64,000 nucleotides of DNA from Gammaproteobacteria bacterium. Lineage in GTDB: Bacteria; Pseudomonadota; Gammaproteobacteria; Steroidobacterales; GCA-2729495. Every line of letters begins with the position of its first letter. Positions within the stretch are counted from its first letter, which is position 1. Where the stretch lies: the NCBI GenBank assembly GCA_014337915.1, contig QUBU01000001.1, positions 186,001 to 250,000 of the forward strand, read 5' to 3'. The translations under genes were made by a program, and so were the position numbers. The notes beneath the pieces are model-generated. The model was given only the letters and a program-made list of their open reading frames with translations. It had not been told where the DNA came from and made no database searches. This document shows positions 59,257 to 64,000 of this stretch, piece after piece.

Positions 59257-59718
59257 TCAGTAGCGGATGAAGCTCTGGCGCAGCTTCATGACCCGGCTGC
59301 CATGCTGGTTGCTCCAGTCGACTTCGAAATGGAAAAACACCATGTGGCCGATGCGCCCCTGCTTCTCCTCGACGTCGGCCAGCACCAGGATGCCCGTGAG
59401 CACGTCACCTGGCCGTATCGGCGCGAAGAACTCCTTCTCGAAGCCGGCGTTGAGCAGGCGCTTGAGCGGGAAATCGTACTGCGTCGCCATCCAGTCCATC
59501 TTCGCTGGAATGATCGGCCACGCGATGCCGGGGGGCGCGATCATGCCCCCGTAGCGGCTGTTGCGACTCGCCTCGCAGTCCCGGTACAGCGGGTTGTCGT
59601 CGAGTGCTGCCTCAGCGAGGCGCCGGATCATGCCCTTCTCGATCTCGCATACGGAGCGGTCGAGTTCCCGGCCGATGAGGTTGCGGATAGCGTCGGTGAT
59701 GTACGACTTCTCGCCCAC
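59257..59718 (-). CDS. MaoC N-terminal (FAS1-like) dehydratase subunit
   Basis: A 153-residue hot-dog protein. The start is the GTG at 59718, which has GGAGG six bases upstream; the frame extends to a TTG at 59772 inside the GST gene. The usual hydratase box reads LDDNPLYRD with Tyr in place of the catalytic His, as in the MaoC_dehydrat_N family, so this subunit is probably structural or substrate-binding. GVSRYGGMIAPPGIAWP-like SRYGGMIAPPGIA fits the family. Confidence 0.84.
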   Translation of the reverse strand: MGEKSYITDAIRNLIGRELDRSVCEIEKGMIRRLAEAALDDNPLYRDCEASRNSRYGGMIAPPGIAWPIIPAKMDWMATQYDFPLKRLLNAGFEKEFFAPIRPGDVLTGILVLADVEEKQGRIGHMVFFHFEVDWSNQHGSRVMKLRQSFIRY

Positions 59719-59768
59719 TGCCCCTCCAGGTCGCTGACCCGAAAACTGTAGCACCGTTCCTGCGGTTC

Positions 59769-60479
59769 TCAACGCTCCCGGTACTGCTCCGCGCCGAAGA
59801 GAACCGCCCGATGCTCATCGCTGAATCCCTTGAGGCCGCCCTGGATGATCTCCGGACGTACCTTCTCGTCGAATGCGACCAGCCCGCGCTGCACCGCGGG
59901 CCGCGCGCGCAGGCGCTGCGCCCAGGCCTCCAGGTGGGGGCGCTGGCCCGGTGTGGCATCGAGCCGGTTGATCACCCAGGGAAGGATGCACATGTCGGCG
60001 ATCGTGTAGGTCTCCTCGACAAAATAGCTGCGTGCCTGGAGGTGCTGGTCCATCACGCGCATGAGCCGCTCGGTCTCGCGCCGGTAGCGGTCGATCGCGT
60101 AGGGAATCTTGTCTTTTGCGTAATAGAAGAAGTGGGCGAACTGGCCGAACATCGGCCCCACCCCCGCCATCTGGAACATGATCCACTGCAGCATGGTGTA
60201 GCGCCCCGCGGGGCTCGGCGGCAGGAACCGCCCCGTCTTCTCCGCGAGGTAGACCAGGATCGCGCCGCTCTCCCAGAGCGTGATCGGCTCGCCGTCCGGA
60301 CCCTCCGGGTCACGCAGCACGGGAAACTTGTTGTTCGGATTCAGCGCCAGGAACTCGGGCTTGAACTGGTCGCCGTCGAGGATATCCACGTAGTGCCAGC
60401 ACCACTCGAGTCCCGCTTCCTCGAGGAAGATGGAAACCTTGCGGCCGTTCGGCGTCGGCCCGGACCAGAGCTCGAGCAT
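59769..60479 (-). CDS. Glutathione S-transferase family protein
   Basis: A 236-residue GST: thioredoxin-like N-terminal half with ELWSGPTPNGRKVSIFLEE and NPNNKFPVL (cis-proline), ESGAILVYLAEKTGRF, then an all-helical C-terminal half (ETERLMRVMDQHL, YTIADMCILPWV). The pattern is close to the YfcG/YghU (nu-type) group, many of which act on disulfides or in aromatic catabolism. It is the first gene of the four-gene operon ending with the SDR. Confidence 0.88.
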   Translation of the reverse strand: MLELWSGPTPNGRKVSIFLEEAGLEWCWHYVDILDGDQFKPEFLALNPNNKFPVLRDPEGPDGEPITLWESGAILVYLAEKTGRFLPPSPAGRYTMLQWIMFQMAGVGPMFGQFAHFFYYAKDKIPYAIDRYRRETERLMRVMDQHLQARSYFVEETYTIADMCILPWVINRLDATPGQRPHLEAWAQRLRARPAVQRGLVAFDEKVRPEIIQGGLKGFSDEHRAVLFGAEQYRER

Positions 60480-60593
60480 GGTGCTGGTCTCTTCTTCCAG
60501 TCGCTCCGGATGCCTGGGTCAAAGGGCAGCCCGTCGAGCCTCGCGACGAACCCGACGTCCTTCTGCACGGCGCCGCGCAGAAGCCCAAGTCGA

Positions 60594-60854
60594 TTATTGC
60601 TCACCCTCTGGCTTGCTCTCGTCCTTGCCGCGTCCTTCCTGCTTGGTGTCGCGCTTTTCCTGGCGGCACTCGGCGCGGCTATTTTCGTCGCCAGCCTTGC
60701 ACTCGGCTTTCTCGTCACGGGAACCCTGCCGGTTGTCGCGACGATCATCGCGCCGCTCCATTCCCCTGGTCTGCGCGTAGGCCATGGTCGTGGAGACCAT
60801 ACCGCCAAGAACCACCGCACTCAATGTCGTAGCGATCAATTTTCTGGCTTGCAT
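60594..60854 (-). CDS. Small exported highly charged protein
   Basis: An 86-residue protein from the ATG at 60854, which has GGAG eight bases upstream; the frame reaches 60938 into the tRNA-Arg gene. A signal peptide (MQARKLIATTLSAVVLGGMV...AYAQ) is followed by a low-complexity charged tail of Arg, Asp, Glu and Lys (RGMERRDDRRDNRQ, SRAECRQEKRDTKQE) with two cysteines. No family recognised; its composition suggests a disordered periplasmic protein. Confidence 0.6.
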   Translation of the reverse strand: MQARKLIATTLSAVVLGGMVSTTMAYAQTRGMERRDDRRDNRQGSRDEKAECKAGDENSRAECRQEKRDTKQEGRGKDESKPEGEQ

Positions 60855-60937
60855 TGCGGTTACTCCGTCTGACAGGAATGACTTTGGGGCATCCACCAGC
60901 CTGTTGAAAACCGGCCGCCGGCATTGCCTGGCGTTCA

Positions 60938-61013
60938 TGGTACCCCGACCGCGATTCGAACGCGGGACCTTCCGCTTAGGAGGCGGACGCTCTATCCCCT
61001 GAGCTATCGGGGC
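60938..61013 (-). tRNA. tRNA-Arg (anticodon CCT)
   Basis: On the minus strand acceptor GCCCCGA pairs with TCGGGGT (first pair G-U). The anticodon arm TCCGC-CTCCTAA-GCGGA gives CCT, the T arm has CGTTCGAATCG, and CCA is encoded at 60940-60938. It lies between the small exported protein gene and the yjbQ remnant. Confidence 0.96.
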
Positions 61014-61035
61014 ACTCGGCTGGACGCCGGCAATT

Positions 61036-61221
61036 CTAGCCGATCACCGTGACCAGGACCCGCCGGCGGCTGCCGGCGCGGCGGTGCTCCCAGAGGTACA
61101 GGCCCTGCCAGGTGCCGAGCGCGAGGCGGCCGGCGCTGACCGGCACGACCAGCGAGTTGCCGGTCAGGACGCTGCGCACATGGGCGGGCATGTCGTCGGG
61201 TCCCTCGGCGGTGTGGGTGAA
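61036..61221 (-). pseudogene. yjbQ: yjbQ remnant: C-terminal half of a UPF0047 family protein
   Basis: The last 61 codons match the C-terminal half of YjbQ closely: FTHTAEGPDDMPAHVRSVLT, GRLALGTWQGLYLWEHR and VLVTVIG, ending in a proper stop. The N-terminal half, about 75 residues that contain the start and HTSASL-type motif, is absent. Upstream of 61221 no frame on this strand continues the family; instead the divergent trmH begins at 61283. The gene looks 5'-deleted. YjbQ is a metal-binding protein with weak thiamine-phosphate synthase activity in reports; this fragment would not fold normally. Confidence 0.75.
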
Positions 61222-61282
61222 CAGGCGGTCGGTACTTCGAAAGCTTCCTGGTGCACCACCCGCGGCATTGTAGAGTAGCGCC

Positions 61283-62005
61283 ATGACACCCGAACGGTTC
61301 GCGAAGCTCAGGGCCGTGCTCGACCGCCGGCAGCCGGATCTCACCGTGCTCTGCGAGGACGTGCACAAGTCGCACAACATCTCCGCCATCCTGCGCAGCT
61401 GCGATGCCGTCGGTGTCGCCGAACTGCACGCGGTGTCGCCGGGCGGCGAGTGGAGCCGTCACCGCGGTGTTTCCGGCGGCAGCCGCAAGTGGGTGCGCAA
61501 CCGCATCCACCGCAGCATCGACAGCGCCGCATCCGATCTGCATAACAAGGGATATCAGATACTTGCCGCGCATTTTTCGAGTCAATCGATTGACTACCGC
61601 AGCGCGGATTTCACCCGCCCGACCGCCATCCTGCTCGGCGCCGAGCGGCTGGGCGTCAGCGCGCAGGCTGCAACGCTGGCGGATGCGCACATCGTCGTGC
61701 CGATGCGCGGGCTGGTGGAGTCCCTGAATGTCTCGGTGGCTGCCGCGGTGATCCTCTACGAGGCCGCTCGCCAGCGCGAGGAGGCCGGCTTCTATGCCCG
61801 GCCGCGACTGGACGAAGGGACTTACCGCGAGTTGCTGTTCGAATGGAGCTACCCGGCCGCGGCCCGCCACTGCCAGGCCCGCGGCCTGCCCTATCCGGCG
61901 CTGGATGCCGAAGGCTTCATCCAGCGCCGGCAGCTGGCGGATTCGCTGCGGGAATCGCGGGCGGCGGCAGGTAGGGGGCGCCGTATTTCAGGCGCAGGGT
62001 CTTGA
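61283..62005 (+). CDS. trmH: tRNA (guanosine-18-2'-O)-methyltransferase
   Basis: SPOUT enzyme that methylates the ribose of G18 in tRNA. In 240 residues: CEDVHKSHNISAILRSCDAVG (motif 1, 24-44), AILLGAERLGVS (motif 2) and VVPMRGLVESLNVSVAAAV (motif 3), the trefoil-knot SAM site. It starts 61 bases from the remaining yjbQ sequence. Its last 89 bases overlap the convergent phosphatase-like gene. Confidence 0.95.
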   Translation: MTPERFAKLRAVLDRRQPDLTVLCEDVHKSHNISAILRSCDAVGVAELHAVSPGGEWSRHRGVSGGSRKWVRNRIHRSIDSAASDLHNKGYQILAAHFSSQSIDYRSADFTRPTAILLGAERLGVSAQAATLADAHIVVPMRGLVESLNVSVAAAVILYEAARQREEAGFYARPRLDEGTYRELLFEWSYPAAARHCQARGLPYPALDAEGFIQRRQLADSLRESRAAAGRGRRISGAGS

Positions 62006-62534
62006 CCTTGCCGTACCAGGGAATGCTGACGACATAGAGATTGTCGTATTCGTCGGCAGCCATCGGGGGCAGCTTCTTGCTGCCGTGCAGTTCCTGGATC
62101 AGCACCGGCAGCGGCTCGGTGTGGGTGATGACCAGCACCACCTTGCCCTTCCAGTCCTTGAGGATGTGCTCGAGCAGGCCATTGATGTCCTTGACGTCCA
62201 CGACCTGGACCTGCAGGTGCAGGCGGCGCGCCAGCGGCTCGGCCGTCTCCTGGGTGCTGCGGTACTGGTTGGCGAAGATCGCATCGACGCCCGCCACCAC
62301 GTCCACGTCCCCCAGCACACGTGCCAGCTCCTGAGCCCGGGCCTGCCCGGCCGGCGACAGCCCCGGGTTGTCGCCCTGGCTGCGATCGATGTCGGCGTAG
62401 CGGGTGAAGATCACCGTGGTGGTGGCCTGTGATTCGAAGAACCAGGCGAGGCCAAAGGCCACCATGAGGAAGATCAGCACCGCCGCCTGGCGCCGCAGGC
62501 GACGGCGTTTGCTCCGGCGCTGGTCGCTGGTCAC
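61917..62534 (-). CDS. Membrane-anchored histidine-phosphatase-superfamily protein lacking the RHG histidine
   Basis: A 205-residue protein from a GTG at 62534 with GGGGAGG upstream (an earlier GTG at 62552 is possible). A basic N-terminus and one membrane helix (AAVLIFLMVAFGLAWFFES) lead to a periplasmic histidine-phosphatase-like domain: LSPAGQARAQELARVL, YRSTQETAEPLARRL and ITHTEPLPVL. The N-terminal RHG motif reads TRYADID, a TAC tyrosine codon in place of the phosphorylated histidine. Phosphatase activity by the usual mechanism is therefore doubtful. It overlaps the trmH 3' end. Confidence 0.8.
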   Translation of the reverse strand: MTSDQRRSKRRRLRRQAAVLIFLMVAFGLAWFFESQATTTVIFTRYADIDRSQGDNPGLSPAGQARAQELARVLGDVDVVAGVDAIFANQYRSTQETAEPLARRLHLQVQVVDVKDINGLLEHILKDWKGKVVLVITHTEPLPVLIQELHGSKKLPPMAADEYDNLYVVSIPWYGKVKTLRLKYGAPYLPPPAIPAANPPAAGAG

Positions 62535-62633
62535 GGTGCGTGCCCTCCCCACTGGGCCGGCTGCTGCTCATCTTGCATGGCGGCACATTCTACCGGTGCC
62601 GCGCCGGCATGGGGCAGACCGGCGGGCGTGAAA

Positions 62634-63668
62634 TCAGGCAACACCGCCCTCGAGGAGCGACAGGGTGGCCGGCGCCGGCAGCGGCAGCACCCGCTGCAGC
62701 TGCAGGCCCGCCGCCGCGAACAGGCGGCGGAACTCCGCCTCGGTGCGCTCGCGGCCTCCGGTCAGCGCCATCATGTTCACGTCCATGAACTTGTTCGGAT
62801 CTGGGGCATTGCCCGGCTTCATTACCGCATCGATGACCAGGATGCGCGCGCCATCGCGCAGCGCCTCGCGGCATCCCTGCAGCAGCGCCAGCGCGTGGTC
62901 ATCGTCCCAGCCATGCAGGATGCGCTTGAGCACGTAGAGGTCGCCGCCGGGTGGGATGGTGCGGAAGAAGTCACCACCCACCGCTTCCCAGCGGGCCGCG
63001 TAGCGCTCGCCGGCGAGCTGCTCCGGGGCCGCGACCACCTGCGGCTGGTCGTAGAGCACGCCGTGCACCTCGGGGTGATGGTCGAGTACCGCTGCCAGCA
63101 ACCCGCCCTGCCCGCCGCCGACGTCCACCACGAACGGAAACTCGCCGAATGGGTAGCTCGCGGCGATCAGTGGATTCTCGATCTGCGACAGCCGCGCCAT
63201 CGAACGGTCGTAGATGGTGTTGATCTCCGGGTTCGAGGCCAGGAAATCGAAGAACGACCGGCCATGCGCCTGGTCGAAGGCCGTCACCCCGGTGCGCAGC
63301 ATTTCCGGCAGATGCTGGTAGCTACGCCAGAGCAGGTCCTGCCAGGGGCGGCGCAGGCGGTCGCGCACCGAACCCGGCACGTTGACGCGCAGGAATTCGC
63401 CGTGCGGCGTCAGGTGGAAGCAGTGCGCCTCATCCTCGGCAAAGAAGCCGAAGGAAGCGAGGAAGCGCAGCATGCGGTACAGCGTCTCCTCGTGCAGGCC
63501 CGCACCGGCCGCCAGCTCCGCAGCCGTCTTCGGCCCCGGCCCGAGGCGATCGGCGATGCCCTGCTCGGCTACCGTCACCAGGCAGCGCACCAGCAGCGCG
63601 TTCGCATAGAGTTCCTGCAGGTAAAGCGCGGTTTCCGCGCCTGGGTCGAAGGACCCGGAATCGCTCAT
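62634..63668 (-). CDS. SAM-dependent O-methyltransferase (family 2)
   Basis: A 344-residue enzyme of the acetylserotonin/caffeate O-methyltransferase type. An N-terminal dimerisation winged helix (ELYANALLVRCLVTVAEQGI, LHEETLYRMLRFLASFGFF) precedes the SAM domain with VVDVGGGQGGLLAAVL (motif I), GDFF, LKRILHGWDDDHALALL with the catalytic histidine, and a C-terminal helix pair. Substrate unknown; relatives act on phenazines, polyketides and carotenoid precursors. It lies between tRNA-Ser and the phosphatase-like gene. Confidence 0.86.
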   Translation of the reverse strand: MSDSGSFDPGAETALYLQELYANALLVRCLVTVAEQGIADRLGPGPKTAAELAAGAGLHEETLYRMLRFLASFGFFAEDEAHCFHLTPHGEFLRVNVPGSVRDRLRRPWQDLLWRSYQHLPEMLRTGVTAFDQAHGRSFFDFLASNPEINTIYDRSMARLSQIENPLIAASYPFGEFPFVVDVGGGQGGLLAAVLDHHPEVHGVLYDQPQVVAAPEQLAGERYAARWEAVGGDFFRTIPPGGDLYVLKRILHGWDDDHALALLQGCREALRDGARILVIDAVMKPGNAPDPNKFMDVNMMALTGGRERTEAEFRRLFAAAGLQLQRVLPLPAPATLSLLEGGVA

Positions 63669-63688
63669 CGTCCGTTCGCTCCTTGAAC

Positions 63689-63778
63689 TGGCGGAGAGGG
63701 AGGGATTCGAACCCCCGAGGGACGTGAGTCCCTAACGGTTTTCAAGACCGCCGCATTCAACCGCTCTGCCACCTCTCC
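63689..63778 (-). tRNA. tRNA-Ser (anticodon TGA)
   Basis: On the minus strand acceptor GGAGAGG pairs with CCTCTCC. The anticodon loop is CTTGAAA giving TGA, a long variable arm (GGGACTCACGTCCC) marks it as class II, and CCA is encoded at 63691-63689. It follows serS on the same strand. Confidence 0.97.
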
Positions 63779-63894
63779 GCAACGCGACATCGGGCAGGCC
63801 GCGCACCCGGCGTGACCCGCAAAACCGGGGCGGATTGTCCGCCGCCCCGGTCCCGCGGCGCAAGTCAAAGGCGACCGGACACCCGGGCTGCGGC

Positions 63895-64000
<106 letters not shown>

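Overview
The window is a stretch of chromosome from a high-G+C gammaproteobacterium. The evidence is the gene content and order: ruvC-ruvA-ruvB next to yebC, a complete ybgC-tolQRAB-pal-cpoB block, lapA-lapB beside ihfB-rpsA-cmk, mtaD-position-ubiG-gph-rmuC-yciK, scpA-scpB-rluB, queE-queC and sucA-sucB-lpdA. The TonB receptor, VPLPA-type sorting signals and MaoC/SDR/GST catabolic genes suggest an environmental, metabolically versatile lineage (Nevskiales, Steroidobacterales or Xanthomonadales-like); that placement is inference. Coding density is very high, no gene-free stretch exceeds 300 bases, and I see no insertion sequence, prophage or CRISPR array.

Layout. 1-5.2 kb: 3'-truncated thrS, tRNA-Val, uvrB, divergent aspartate aminotransferase, tRNA-Asn with its own promoter. 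5.2-18.5 kb (minus strand, read right to left): gyrA, serC, serA, pheA, aroA, cmk, rpsA, ihfB, lapA, lapB, a ComEA-like gene and galU, joining DNA topology, serine and aromatic amino acid synthesis, translation and envelope control. 18.7-23.5 kb (plus): an amidohydrolase in the mtaD position, ubiG, gph, rmuC, yciK, the first four joined by ATGA overlaps. 23.5-27.4 kb (minus): yciO, a site-2 protease, scpA, scpB, rluB. 27.4-28.6 kb (plus): yciB, yciI, bolA. 28.5-39.1 kb: an accessory-looking region with a coupled luciferase-like oxidoreductase/membrane protein pair, a secreted hypothetical protein, an HMG-CoA-synthase-like gene overlapping a prenyl diphosphate synthase, a TonB receptor divergent from a small outer-membrane protein, and a nitronate-monooxygenase-like protein with a cysteine-rich tail. 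39.3-49.1 kb: tRNA-Lys, queC, queE, Tol-Pal, ruvBAC, yebC. 49.2-55.4 kb: the 2-oxoglutarate dehydrogenase operon and a DUF5658-type membrane protein. 55.5-61.0 kb: a 3-hydroxyisobutyrate-dehydrogenase-like enzyme, two VPLPA-CTERM secreted proteins, a GST/MaoC/MaoC/SDR operon, a small charged periplasmic protein and tRNA-Arg. 61.0-64 kb: a yjbQ remnant, trmH, a histidine-phosphatase-like membrane protein, an O-methyltransferase, tRNA-Ser and the 3' end of serS.

Most of the window is ordinary core genome. The most unusual item is the amidohydrolase at 18.7-20.0 kb. It keeps the MtaD fold sequence but has lost nearly every metal and catalytic residue, while remaining translationally coupled to ubiG. 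Other items worth checking are a histidine-phosphatase-like protein with Tyr in place of the catalytic His, a GyrA with Val at position 83, a half-deleted yjbQ, the HMG-CoA synthase/prenyl synthase pair, and a split MaoC hydratase in which only one subunit has a catalytic dyad.
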